Part shown: piece after piece, positions 10,317-22,215 of the stretch
Layout of the letters: each line of letters opens with the position of its first letter
Position numbering within the stretch: position 1 is the first letter of the stretch
The notes under the pieces: generated by a model
What the model was told of the DNA's origin: nothing
Seen by the model: the letters and a program-made list of their open reading frames with translations, nothing else
Database searches by the model: none
Made by a program: the position numbers and the translations under genes
Source of the DNA: Puccinia triticina
Taxonomy: Eukaryota; Basidiomycota; Pucciniomycetes; Pucciniales; Pucciniaceae
NCBI RefSeq assembly: GCF_026914185.1
Contig: NC_070573.1
Location: 1,674,001 to 1,738,000 of the forward strand
Reading direction: 5' to 3'
DNA: 64,000 bases

Positions 10317-11915
10317 CTAGATGTGGAAGGTGGATCGTTTCTGTTTGGGTTCAGGTTTTTCTTCTGATGTGGTCTCAATTGGCCGAATCTTGATGTTCGA
10401 AAAGATGACCTGGTCATTTCCAAATAGTTCTCGGGTAGTTTTTGGGACGCCACTGTTTGCAACACAAGTTCCCCGTTTGACACCATATTTATCCGCAGGC
10501 TTACCAGGGGGGTAGGTGCCATCAAGCCACTGCATCTTGGCTTCTCCATCATCCCATATACTCATGACAAGAACCATTCCTTGGCTCATTGCTTCTCCCA
10601 TTCTCTTCATGCCGCCCTTTTTCTCAAAGTCATTTTGATCTCCAGTCATTTTCTTATTTGCAGCACAAAACTTGTCCGACAACGAATCGGCCTTTCCAAG
10701 TCCGTCGACCTTGACCGGTTCGTTCTTGATGACGTTGTTGCCTTGTTTATATATTCGATGGATTTCTGTGAGTTCTCCATTATCGGTTTTGTCGCTGGTA
10801 ACAAATTGTGTGATCACCGTGAACGGTTTGCTGGTATCCACCTTCTTGCCTTGACCATAGAATTCTGTAGCACCCCAGCGATAAGAAGCAAAATCACAAC
10901 CATCTTTGTCGCAAAGTCCGTTGTATCGGTTTGCAGCGGTACCTCCACATTGATCACCAGTACAAGCTGTCGGTTTCACGGACTGGCAGGTGTGCGTGGT
11001 GAAAGCCTGCGCAATTGAGTTGGCTTCCCAAACATCCATTTCTGGACAGCAAGATCCCATGGAACCTTTTCCAACATCTCCTTCCCCTTGCTTCCAGCCC
11101 TTGTTATTAGCCTAAAAGAATCGGTAAGAAAACTGAGTTTGAAGGACTGGTGATTTGCAGTTCAAATATGATGAATGGAAAAGAGGAATACCATACTCAC
11201 TTTTCCTTCTATCCATTTAATATCTTGTGGACATTGGGCGTCACAGTAACCGGTGCCATACTTTGCCCCCGCCTTATTGCCAGAGTGAGTAGACTGACCA
11301 CCATCCTGTTCCATGGCTGTAAAGTATAGAGCTCCATTGACACCACAATGAAGTTGGGAGACGTCGACATCGAATTCAAATTGCTTGTTCTTCAGCTTGA
11401 ACATCTGGTACTTTGCTCCACTACTGTCAAGGAGATACATCCTAGATCCGGCATTGACACCATTGTTATTCTTGGTTACAAACTTCAGAGTGACAGAGTC
11501 TTTTGTAGCCGAGACACCGTATGTACTCGGATAATCTCCAGCACCTTCAATCACTATAAGGCCCGAAATAATGAACAGTTAATCAATCAAAAGAATTGAA
11601 ATAGGGGTTGGTTTGTTGGAAGTAAATATTAAACAAGAACTTACCACATTTTGCTGCACATTCATCACCAGTGCCTGAGCAAGCTGAAGTCCAGCCTTTA
11701 TCGTCAAAACACTTGGTACCGTGTTCCTTTGCATCATGCGTCCAACGCCAATTAGCGTCAATTGTCAGGCTACCAGAAATAGCCTTGCAGTCTGATCCCT
11801 TTCCACATTCTTTTATGGAAAATGGCAGGGGAGTCTCCTGTTGTACTTTCCCTGGAGTTTGGGCCTGGGATGCGGAAAGGAACTGCAAAAGCAGTAGTAA
11901 AGAAAACAGATCCAT
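10317..11915 (-). CDS. Secreted glycoside hydrolase family 7 cellulase, copy B
   Basis: Same gene structure as the left copy with no indels: exons 11645-11915, 11201-11553 and 10317-11111, giving 472 residues. The signal peptide, the CCPEMDVWEAN catalytic motif (Glu232, Asp234, Glu237) and all cysteines are retained, so it should be an active extracellular cellulase. I see about nine amino-acid changes relative to copy A. They include an Asn-Glu-Gln to Lys-Glu-His change near the mature N-terminus, Glu to Ala before the TYQ-like strand, Leu to Ser after the KAD motif, and several in the last 50 residues including the charged tail. None touches catalytic residues. Both copies lie in the same orientation, consistent with unequal exchange. 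Confidence 0.95.
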
Positions 11916-12031
11916 GTGGGAGAACGGCGGCTTCGAAAATCTAAGAATATCTACACGTTTAAACACAGTGAGAATGATTGGATCACCTGAGGGATGTCGT
12001 GATTCTGAAAAATGTTGGGCAAAGATGGCGG

Positions 12032-12040
12032 CTATTTATT
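12032..12040 (-). promoter_or_regulatory. TATA-like box of GH7 copy B
   Basis: AATAAATAG on the minus strand, ~117-125 bp upstream of the start codon, equivalent to 2146-2154 in copy A. Confidence 0.4.
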
Positions 12041-13664
12041 TTCTGGGAACCCCCGCTATCCGAACAAACAAACACATTGGCAAGCTTCCTCGCGGGGCTA
12101 CGACCTCAATGAAACCAGGTGATAACAGCAGAATGAATAGTAACAGTTGCGGCAACCCGGAGAGCAAGCATCGGTAATCGAGTTGACGGAGACCTGGAAA
12201 GTTCGGAAACCGGAGTCTGATGTGGAAGCCAGACGGGAGTGTGCCAGCGATGAGGGATACCTGGACTCGGATTGAACCGTAGCACTTAGCTTGAACCAGC
12301 TTGCGACTAATCTCGTGTCGGTAGAACAATGTTCGATCCAGAAGACTGAGCAACTGCATAGAACGACGCGCCTTCGGGGCCCGGGGGACGACATTACATA
12401 ATACACACTCCGCAACCGGCGCTCTACGCTCGTCGGCATCAACAACCGGCGCCATGCCTGTGGTCGGCGTCAGATTGCCGGCAACATCCGAAGCCTCGCG
12501 AGCTCGACAATACCAAGAGGGTAGCCCCAACCTCGAGGCTGAGACACCGGGGATGTCAACGCAACTCCCGGGGATTGCACTCCCGGTTCTCTTCAATCTA
12601 TCATTTTTTTGACGGGGGTGACCAACAAATCCCAAGTTTTAACTTTTAGGTGACGACACCCTAAGCTTGGCAATCGTCCGCTGGACCAACAGCGCCTTAG
12701 ACTGTCAGCTGGGAGGGGCGACCGAAAGCTGCTCCGGCGGAGCTTGGGAGGTTGTTGGTCCACAAAATCCCAGCACTTAGACAGGACGTCTCGCGCTGCC
12801 CGAGAGCAATCTCCCCTGCTGGGGCTCGGATTGATGCCTATGAAACCGCGATCGGAGAGCTTGCACGCACAAATCTGGTTGTTAACCGGCGGTCGAGAGG
12901 GTCCTCTGTTGATGACCGATTCTGACCGATCGTGGGACGTCCTCTCCCGGGCGCCATCAAGGCCCAGGGCAAGGTCCTCCCGACCGGCAAGAACTTCATG
13001 CCAATGAGGAGCAGGAACAAACAAGTCTCGGGGTGCATGGTCGCTCGAAAGCTGGCAGCTGATGGGTGGTCAATCATGGCCCTTTTTGCATAGATATGCT
13101 TATCACTTACGACTCTTAAGAATTGGAGAGAGAACCCTGAAATAAGATAACGTCTCCGCAACCTCTTCAAGACGGCCTGTGATGGTTGCGGCAACCGACG
13201 GTTTTGCCAGGAGATTATCAACAGTTGTTAAACGTTTCTTCAATTTTTAACCCGGGTTTGGGTGGGATGAGGTGCTTTCCCAACATTGTGAAGGTTTGGT
13301 GCCCTTCCACAGTACAACACGCAAGAAATTCTTTTTGTCTTGAGGATATCAGGGGAACAACTCCGAAATTGGAGAAAACCCTCCCAACAACAGTCTTGAC
13401 TGGATAGTCGCCGCAATAAATAAATGATATTGATGATCTTTGGATTGATTGAAATTGGTTGAAGCTGAGTATAAAGTAGCAAAAGACACGACGAGACCTA
13501 GCCAAAAAAAAGGGATAGACAAGAGTATACCACTGCCCTGTTCCAACAGCGTGTACTGCATAACCTGCAAACCTGTAACATCATGTGAGTTTGTATGTGG
13601 AAGCAAAAGAGGTACTCCAGAAGAAACCTAACATAGATTTTCAAAAAAAGGGAAGCAAAGTAAA

Positions 13665-14109
13665 GGAATGGAATGGAAAGAAGAGAAATGAAGGAGAAGG
13701 ATTCAGGGGGGAAATGAAATAAAGATATTTACATCCGCCGATAAAATATATACAGATATATATACATATATTGAACATACATACGTAAAGCATATGCATA
13801 TATGTATATATATCAACAGAAACACGTCCAACAAAAAGAAAGGAAAAAAAAAACAGTAAACCGTATGAAAAAAGTCTATACGTCAGTGAATGAGAGGGTG
13901 AAAGGAAAGCGTTCATTAGCAGACAAATGGGGGCGAGAAGACGGGCACTTCATGGATACTTATTTGAACGAGGAAGAGAGAGCACACGGCGGGCGGGGAA
14001 GGGGGGAGAGGTGGTACACGGAGAAGCAGGGGCGCAGTCGCGAGCGAGGATTGCAAAGAAGAAAAAAGGAAGGGGCAGGGAGGCGGATGGGACGTGTGGG
14101 AGGTGGCGG
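13665..14109. other. Spacer with AT microsatellite, 3' side of the transporter gene
   Basis: Contains a TATA/CATA-rich simple repeat (about 13740-13815) followed by purine-rich DNA (GA/GGA tracts, 13920-14100). No gene was recognised; presumably 3' flank and terminator region of the transporter. Confidence 0.5.
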
Positions 14110-17100
14110 CTACCATTTGGTGGGCCCGAAGCCTTCGGGCGGGGTGTCGAGATAGGGCGTGCCTTGGAAGTCGTCAGTTCTAAAGAAAAAGAGTCAGCTT
14201 GATGGATCACGAAGGATTGAGAGAGAGTGAAGGAGGACTGAACTCGAGATAGACGGTGTTACCCCACCAATTGAGCGTCCCGAGCTGGCCGCCTTTAGGC
14301 AGTTGGAGGGTAAAGAAGATGACGATAGCGCCGATGACGGTGCCGACGTCGAGGCCGGCGGAGAGGACGAAGTTGTACTTGGACCACCATCTGAACTTCA
14401 TGCGTCGGAGGACGTACTGAAAGATGAAGCCGACGAGGATCCAGGAGGTGTAGTTGATCGGCGTCGCCGGCGGGATCCAGCAGGCGCCTAGCAATAACAC
14501 CGGCAGGTTGGCGTACTTCAGCCAGCTGTTCGGGAACCGCTTCGTCATCAGATAGAACGGGATCGGGAGGACCGCCCCGATCAGCGTGAAATAGACGATA
14601 GGCCGGTAGATCGTGCCCTCTCCAAATTGCCGATGAGGGCCCAACAATCCCCTTTTTAACAATCACACATGATTAGTATGAGTATAGCCCCCAAAAAATG
14701 GACTTTGGACTGACCATAAAACAGAGGCGGAATAAAAGACGGAAGTGTTTGGACAGGTGAGGAGATTAGCCTGGTGCCTGTCACAGAGATCAGGGACGGT
14801 GGCAACAAGGAACTTCTTGACGCCGATCTGGACGAAGGCGGACATGATGGCGGCGACGATCTGGACGACGAAGGTGACCCTCGGGGGGATCTTCATGTAA
14901 TGGCCGAGCTTCAGGTCTTGGATGAATGCCAGACCGACCAGGAGCGATTGGACACTGAAAGTTTTAAATAACTGAGGAGGATGGTGATCATCAGTTTTTT
15001 TGTTTGCTTGTTTCGCACATGTGAGATGAGGATAGACTGACCATGTTGCTGAACGGCTTGCCTGGCAATAAGTAGCCAGGAATGATCTCGGCTACCAGGT
15101 TGATCGAGATCTGTTGACTGGTCATCGCAAAGATGAATCCGCCGGGCAGGATGTAGGCGAGAGCGATGAACAAGGCCAACAGGAGACCCCAGATAGGCAA
15201 CCCGGTATCGTAAACCTAGTCAAAAAAGATAGACCGGTTAATCAGTTGTTGTATGAAACAAAACAAAAGCAATACTGACTTCGATCATGATCACACTGAA
15301 GGCAATAAAGACAATGAAGTAACTCCAGTACCACCAATCAGGAACCTCGGGATAATTGCGCATGAGCTTAGCATGGACGTCTTCGTCTTCAGTCTTGATA
15401 TTTTTGATCTTATCCCAGATCGAATGGCCATGATAGAGTGCGGTGTGGACGATAGCCGAGGTGGCGAGGGCGAAGGCGATCGAGTAGACTGCCGTGAAGG
15501 TGGTGGGCAGGAAGAGCGGCGAGTATTCCTGGTAGGCCGTCAGATTCAACGAGCCCGTCTTGAGGTCGACGACCTTAGTGGTGTTGTATGGTTGGCCGTA
15601 CCGGTCGTAGACACCCGTGCCTCCAAGTGGAAGATAGGCTTGCGACCAAACCTTTAACAACAAAAAACATTTTGAGTCTGTGAGGTGGAGATCGGTAAAC
15701 AGTATCACTCCAAGAGACTGACATTGGTATAGTAGAGAGCCGGCCCGAGGATGTAGAAGAAGAAGATGAAGCCGACGATCACGTTGACTTCGGCCCACCA
15801 AGGAACGACCAAGGGCGAGCCGATGTAAGCGATCTGTGACCAATCGAAGGTCAAGAGACTCAAGCCGAGCCCGTTGACCGTCCCAAACATTTGATTCAAT
15901 AGTCGATTACCTGCTCGAGCATATAGATCAGTGATAGAGCACTCCCGCTGAACAAGATGATTCTACTCACGTGGTGCTAACCAACACACCCAGGAGAACG
16001 TCGAAAGCGCCGTGAACAAGTATCCTGTATATGCAAGAAAAAAAAAGTGAGATTGTCATACAATCGTGGTTGAGAAGGATTGGGTGTAAACTGACCAGGA
16101 ATCCAATACCAGACAAATGCGCCGACGGCAACATACATGAAGAACCTGAATCTGGTCAAGCTTCCATCTGAGCCGTCGTCATCCTCGGCATGGAAGGTGT
16201 TCAAGAGGGTACAGACGACGAGGTTAGAGGGCCAGATCATGGATGCGGGCCAAATGAGAAATCTCCTAGTGACACCGGCGAGAGCGAAGCCGAGGAGCTG
16301 GGTGGCGAGTGCGATGCAAAAGTCGAAGCCGGCGCCGGGGGGCCGTTTGTAGTACTTCTCCATGACGAGGGTCATGTTGACGGCATAGACTGGGCCGACG
16401 GCGGCGTTGGCCATGATGGCGATGACGGTGTGTTCCTTGATGTTGAATGGGCCGGGGTTGAGGGACCATTCGGCGCCGGCGCCGAGCCAGCGGGGCCAGA
16501 TCCGATCGAGGAAGCCTTTGATCCCGCTCCGTTTGAGGCCTTCCCCTCCCGGGAGTCGGTACACCGTGTCGGGTAGGATGGTCGCACAGAGCTTGCCTGA
16601 CGGGTAGGAGATGATCTGGACGATCACCGGGGTGATGAACGGGGCCGGGTATCGCAGCTGGAAAAACATGTTCAGCGAGCCGCAGACGATGACAAAGAAC
16701 AGGCCGAGCACCCAGGCTCGGAAGGTCAGACACGGCATCTCCGGGTCGTCGATGTTCGAGACCGAGGCGCGGACTTCGGGGTAGGGCGAGTCCTCTTCGT
16801 CCATCTCGAAGTCCTCGATGTTGTAGGCATCCAGTCCTTGAGAGAGACGTGACTGGGTGTCCGAGTAGAGCTTGACCTCGCCCATCGAGCCACGGTCTGT
16901 GATAGTACCGAAGGTCAGTAAAAGAAATAACAATAAAATCAAATGTGAGTTGAAGCGAGAACAGAAACCGACGTACCCATCTCTTTCATGCCGAGTGAGA
17001 GTCCTCCGAAGCCGCCATTGGGATCGTCAGGGTTGATGATCGAGGAGTTGAACTGCTTATCGGGGCGATAGGCGGTATTAGGCTGAGATTGGGAGTGGTA

Positions 17101-18033
17101 GTAGTCTAGCTTGTGGAGGCTGTGGGAGGAACCGGACTTGACGGAGTCCCGGTCGCCATCCTGGACGGCGGCGGCGCGGCGGGAGGCGGCGGTGAATCCG
17201 GTGCGGAGTTCGATGATGGGGGCCTCGTCGACCGAGTTGCCGGTCTTGAGGGGGATGGCCGAGCTGAAGGCGCGCGAGTTGAGGGTGCTGGGCGGGGTGC
17301 CGTTGGTGAGCTTGCGCAGCCTGGTTTCCGGGTTCTGGTGGTACTGGGCAATGATCGCAGCGGCTGGGGTGATCGCTGTTGGCTGCTGCTGGTGGCTGGG
17401 GGGATAGGGATGGTTTGAGGCGGAGTTGGAGCGTGAGTAGGGTTGGGAGGTGGGGGTGAATGTGCTGTTGGGCTGATGGTGAGGCAGTTGCGGCTGTGGC
17501 TGTGGGGGTTGTTGCTGGAGATGGAGTTGGGGCAGATGGTGCTGCTGATGCTGCTGCTGCTGCTGCTGCGTCTGTTGAGGCTGGTAGGGCTGGTAGATTG
17601 AGGGTGGGGATTGGAGTGGTGGGAGTGGGTTGGTGGCTGAGTTTTCGGGTGGGGGTGCGAATGAGAACATTCCTTCGTCCTCGTCATCCTCCTCCTCCTC
17701 CTCCTCGTCGATCGTCCCCGGGTCCCGTCGCCCGTCGTCATAGTCGTCCTCGTCCTGCTCAGCCTCGGTCATTCCGTCGTCCCACTCCTCGTCCCGATAG
17801 AGATCGTCATCGAGCTGGTTGTTGTTGTTGATGTTGTTGTTGTGCCTGGAGAGGCCTGTGGATGGCCGTCTGATCGTCGATGCTGCCGTCCGGGGTCTGC
17901 TGGATCCGGATGGATGTCCTGCGCCGTAGGCCATCGTGTCGTGGGGGGGGATGGGGGTGGTGGAGAGTGGGAGGCGGTCAGGAGGAGAAGGGCCGAGCCC
18001 GAGCGAGGATATCTGGCTGACATAAGCAGCCAC
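14110..18033 (-). CDS. OPT-family oligopeptide transporter with long N-terminal extension
   Basis: Proton-coupled importer of small peptides (or related compounds) across the plasma membrane. Nine exons read cleanly in frame: 16977-18033, 16096-16896, 15971-16024, 15723-15910, 15280-15651, 15042-15215, 14715-14971, 14244-14651 and 14110-14179, total 1126 residues. The family hallmark SLNPGPFNIKEH lies at about residue 497-508. HYMKIPPR, several GLGL/TFDW segments, many hydrophobic helices and the conserved ending GFGPTKW are present. The first membrane helix starts only near residue 410. The first ~400 residues are low-complexity: Asn run, Glu/Asp run, then Gln/His/Pro-rich. Typical fungal members are roughly 750-900 residues, so the extension is unusual. 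A downstream ATG at residue 34 is an alternative start. Confidence 0.93.
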
Positions 18034-19303
18034 TCAGCTCCCGCCATAACAACGCCCATAGGCTGGGAAAAACAGCCACGCCCAGCACACCCGCCTCGCC
18101 GATTCCCAAGAAAACCCCTCTCCAGTCACACTCTAGCCGCCATTTCCAATTTCCTTTGCAACACGAGCACCCCTTCTGCATGTGATTGTTTCCAGCTGGC
18201 CGTGTCCTTGCCATCCATTTGAATATGCTGTACATATGTAGTCTTCCTACATAAACATGTCAGGACCCCGGAAACCCCCTATCGATGCGGGTGATGTAGC
18301 TTTGGGATACATCGGGGGGCACCGGGGAAGGGCCCAATGTGCACATTTTGGGGTGCATGCTTCAGGCAAAATCCCCCGGGGAGCCCCAAAACCCCGATGA
18401 AAACCCGGGTTCAACTGTGGGGAGTAGCAGATTTGATCAAATTTTGGGCAAAAATTCATACATTTATGCCATTGGTTGATGCCTACCCTTTTGGGTTTCA
18501 ATACCCATTCATACCAACTTCATGCCTACCACTAATTGGCAAACAAGAAAAAGAGAAAACAATTCATACATTTGTTACCTGCCTACTTTGGAGGTTTCCA
18601 GGGTCCTCATATGTCACTGTTGGGGGTCTTCAAAATGGAAAATAAGCTTACATAATCCCAGCCAAAGTCACTTATGATCTTATGTTCATGCATCTATGAT
18701 TTCAATTTTGGAGACCACTAATGCATATGTAAACTTATCACCAAAAACAATTCTGGATCTCATTATGTAAGCAACTCCCAGCCAGAAAGCATTTAATCAC
18801 AGTAGGGGGGGGGGGGGGGGGGGGGTTCATGTTGGCAAAAATGCATTTCTGATTTTGTCTGCTCATGCACCTTTGATCAATAGGTTTTTTGTCTGGTAAA
18901 TTGTTTCCAAAGGGCAGCTGCGCACCAAAATGATGTAGCTTTCTCAGGATAAGCAAAAGCTGCAGGTGATTTTTTTTGGCCACTGATTTCAAAATCCGCT
19001 TTATTTGAAATTGGACCCCCTGAATCTTATTTTTTTGGTAGCTTTGTGAAGCATCCTAGACTAGGAAGTTGGGCCCGTTTATTTTGCCTGACTCTAAGCT
19101 AGTGGGCTGTCTGGGGTTTAACACTGCTAAGTAATTCTAGAATCTAAAGCAAGTGTTATGTAAAATATTCATCCTTGAGTATTGCACATTTCAATACTGG
19201 CAGTTGAGCAAGTTTTTCTTGTAGTATTGATGATTCTGGTGCATGGGACACAGGCTGAGGGGACAGAAGTCACAGAGGGAGGTCTTGTGACCATGGAGCA
19301 AGC
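18034..19303. other. Intergenic, 5' flank of the transporter and gene-free DNA
   Basis: No gene recognised. Includes a run of 21 G (18805-18825). A segment at 19192-19303 is a partial copy of 19462-19570 within the neighbouring foldback. Confidence 0.5.
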
Positions 19304-20207
19304 TAATCAGAATCAATAGATTGACATGTGAAATGAATGATAATAAATGAAAAAAATGAAGTACAAAATCCATTCTGAAATTTTGTGGGCAGTGAACACA
19401 TCAAAAAGTACAAAACTGCACTTCAGCCAACAAAAAAACAGTGTTTGATGTGTTTTCACTGCCCAATACTGGCAGTTGAGATTTTTTTTTCTTGTAGTAT
19501 TGTTGCATGGGACACAGGCTGAGGGCACAGAAGTCACAGATGGAGGTCTTGTGACTATGGAGCAAGCACAAAGATAGTATGGCTTTAGATTCAGTGAGGA
19601 ATGAACCAACTGGATCAATGCCATTGTGAAACAAAATATAAGCTGATTTTTAGTAGAAGCATACACTAGCCTATAAGCATCTCAACATTCCCCCCATGAA
19701 GAAAACTGTGTAGGTCTGGTGGGTGCATGAGCAGCCAAACCATCATTCATTTTTGGGGAAACTGGAACCCACCTGTCATATTTATGGATCATCTCATGAT
19801 TATAAATTCTTTATGGGGGGAATGTTGAGATGCTTATAGGCTAGTGTATGCTTCTACTGAAAATCAGCTTATATTTTGTTTCACAATGGCATTGATCCAG
19901 TTGGTTCATTCCTCACTGAATCTAAAGCCATACTATCTTTGTGCTTGCTTCATAGTCACAAGGCCTCCATCTGTGACTTCTGTGCCCTCAGCCTGTGTCC
20001 CATGCAACAATACTACAAGAAAAAAGAATTCTCAACTGCCAGTATTGGGCAGTGAAAACACATCAAACACTGGTTTTTTGTTGGCTGAAGTGCAGTTTTG
20101 TACTTTTTGATGTGTTCACTGCCCACAAAATTTCAGAATGGATTTTGTACTTCATTTTTTTCATTTATTATCATTCATTTCACATGTCAATCTATTGATT
20201 CTGATTA
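19304..20207. mobile_element. Large foldback: two ~398-bp arms in inverted orientation
   Basis: Left arm 19304-19701 is the reverse complement of right arm 19809-20207 with only scattered mismatches, separated by a ~107-bp spacer. Each arm begins, facing the spacer, with a G-rich tract followed by TGTTGAGATGC, which resembles a polypurine tract followed by an LTR start. The arms could be two LTR fragments placed head to head. No coding capacity was recognised. Confidence 0.75.
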
Positions 20208-20310
20208 TTCATTGTTTTTTTGGAATGGTATTGAAGATTTTCCAAAATTGTCATTTAATGCAAGCAATTTTGTAAATTTTGTGATGTTCCAAATACTGTT
20301 TAGTTTGTTA

Positions 20311-21491
20311 GGGCCTGTACCATAGCGGGTTAAAAACATTTTTTCCCGCAGAAATCAATTTTTTGTGCAAAAAACAGTTTTTCCCAAAAAACACGTACCA
20401 CTGCGCCTGTTTTTTGGGACATCCAGAAAACAGTTTTCCCCAAATATGGTTGATTTTCAAAAACAGGTCTGACCCTGTTTTTCAAGACTTTTTTTCCTGC
20501 CGCATCACCCTCCATCACCTCATTACTCCAAGACGTGAGCAGTCCGGCAATCAATCATCTTGTTGTCTCGGGGAACTCCTCCCTCCCCTCAGGACAATAG
20601 GGGGTTTCAAAGTAGACCCGCGCGTGAATGCAGGTCACTTTGCATAACCCAGTTTTGCGGGGAGACTGCAAGTCAACGTTCAATATTCGAGTTGAACGCT
20701 GGCTTGCCTTGCCTTGCAAGTAGCATGCGCGGGTCTACTTTGAATCCCGCTAATCTATATAGCATACAACTGGATTGGTCCAAGTAAAACAAACGGAGTT
20801 TGCTACAATTGAATCAGACCAAGGAAAATAGAAAGTCCTTCATCTCTCCTCTTTTCCCTTGGACCATACTTCTCCCTCTTCCCACTTGGACCGCTCTGTA
20901 CTATTGTTCGGAGAGGAATTCTCCTTTCTCTCCAAAAAGAAGTTGATTGTTCCAAGAGAAAAAAAGTAACTCGTTCCTAGAGGAACAAGAAATAGCTTTG
21001 CCATAGGAAGGAGGAGGAAACCTTGGATCCCTCCTCCTTCCCTCCCCTTGGACATATGTATAGAGCTAAATCAATCCAACAGGAAATACAAGGGGATTAT
21101 ATTTCAATCCTCCCACCGCCTCTGAAAACAGGAGGAGAGAGTTCCTCTTGGACTGGATGAGTAATTGCAGGCCTCCTCCCTCTTGGACCGGTCTGAAGAT
21201 TTGCCAGGGTACCAATGATTGCCCAAGGTGTTCATGAGTAGGGAAAGCACCATGATGACCCCTTCCCTACTCATGAAGATTTGTGAGCGTACCAAAGATT
21301 GTCTTTGGGTGTTATGATGATTGAGATGGGTGGTGGAGGAGCAGTGCAGATGTGGAATCTGAAGTGATGGTTGTGGTACACATTATTGAAATCTGTTTTT
21401 CCAAATGTGAGTTTTTTGAAAAAAACAGAAAAGTGCAAAAAAAAACTGTTTTCTCGGCGCAAGAAAAACAGAATTTGTATGGTACAGGCCC
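20311..21491. mobile_element. PIF/Harbinger-like non-autonomous element
   Basis: The termini are inverted repeats beginning GGGCCTGTACCATA and are flanked by a TTA duplication (20308-20310 and 21492-21494). A GGGCC terminus with a TTA/TAA target duplication is typical of PIF/Harbinger and Tourist-type elements. The ~1.18-kb interior holds no transposase frame, so it would depend on an autonomous relative. Confidence 0.75.
20606..20744. repeat. Nested inverted-repeat unit inside the PIF-like element
   Basis: An 18-bp inverted repeat, TTCAAAGTAGACCCGCGC, bounds a 139-bp segment. It looks like a small element inserted into the larger one, although no target duplication was identified. Confidence 0.55.
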
Positions 21492-21494
21492 TTA

Positions 21495-22215
21495 TATTCA
21501 TTCTTCTGAAGTCATTTTACACACTCATTCTTGAATCATCATGACTTCAAGTTTGTGGGTTGGCCTTCTAGAATGAGCTTTTGGGGGTACCAATGTATCT
21601 GTCCAGTGACTGTACATATCTGGGCCTGGAAAAAGTGAATTCTCCTGCTGGAAACACTGTGTAAGGTTTCTATGCTAATTTACACTATTTGGCCAAGAAA
21701 ATTCAGCACAGCAGTCCTAAACTTGTGCTACTAATTTTTTAGCATGTTAATATCACTACACTAACACTATTCTGTGCTTCCCAATTCTTGAGTGTTGGTA
21801 GAAACTTTTAAAAGCAGACAATACAGCATGAATTAAGCTCCACTGCTCTATGCAATGTGTCAGCCTTAGAGATACATCAAGTATCCAAAAGACTGCAATA
21901 ACTTAGTAAATGAATAATTATTATTAAATTATTATTGCAGAATCAGATTCCTCATCATAAATTAAGGGGGGTCACCCACTTAAAGTACCCCCTTATTCCT
22001 ATTCCTTCATGTACTAATTGTATAAATAAGAATTGGCCCCAGAAAGCGCCCAAAAATAGTATTACATACATAAATTTAGTAAAACAAATAATGTACATAA
22101 AATTAAACTGTTGTACACTAATGAGTAATATTACTCGTGTAAAAATACCCCGTGAAAGTATTATGTAGACTTCTACTGAAGCTCTTTCACATGACAATTG
22201 GTTATAAATATGTCA
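21495..22215. other. AT-rich intergenic DNA
   Basis: No gene, repeat boundary or clear motif seen. Confidence 0.4.

Larger units (their letters stand above)
9888..13664. repeat. Segmental duplication, copy B
   Basis: Full-length partner of copy A without the Copia insertion. Contains the second GH7 gene and the unoccupied ATAAC site (13147-13151). Unique sequence begins at 13665. Confidence 0.93.

Noticed and set aside
17106..17741. Long frames antisense or out of frame to the transporter's first exon (Ser/Thr/Pro-rich)
   Set aside because: They are shadows of a low-complexity, GC-rich coding exon. The OPT frame is supported by continuous splicing into the conserved core.
19192..19303. A third full arm of the foldback at 19304-20207
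   Set aside because: Only about 110 bp match the arm interior (19462-19570), so it is a partial internal duplication.
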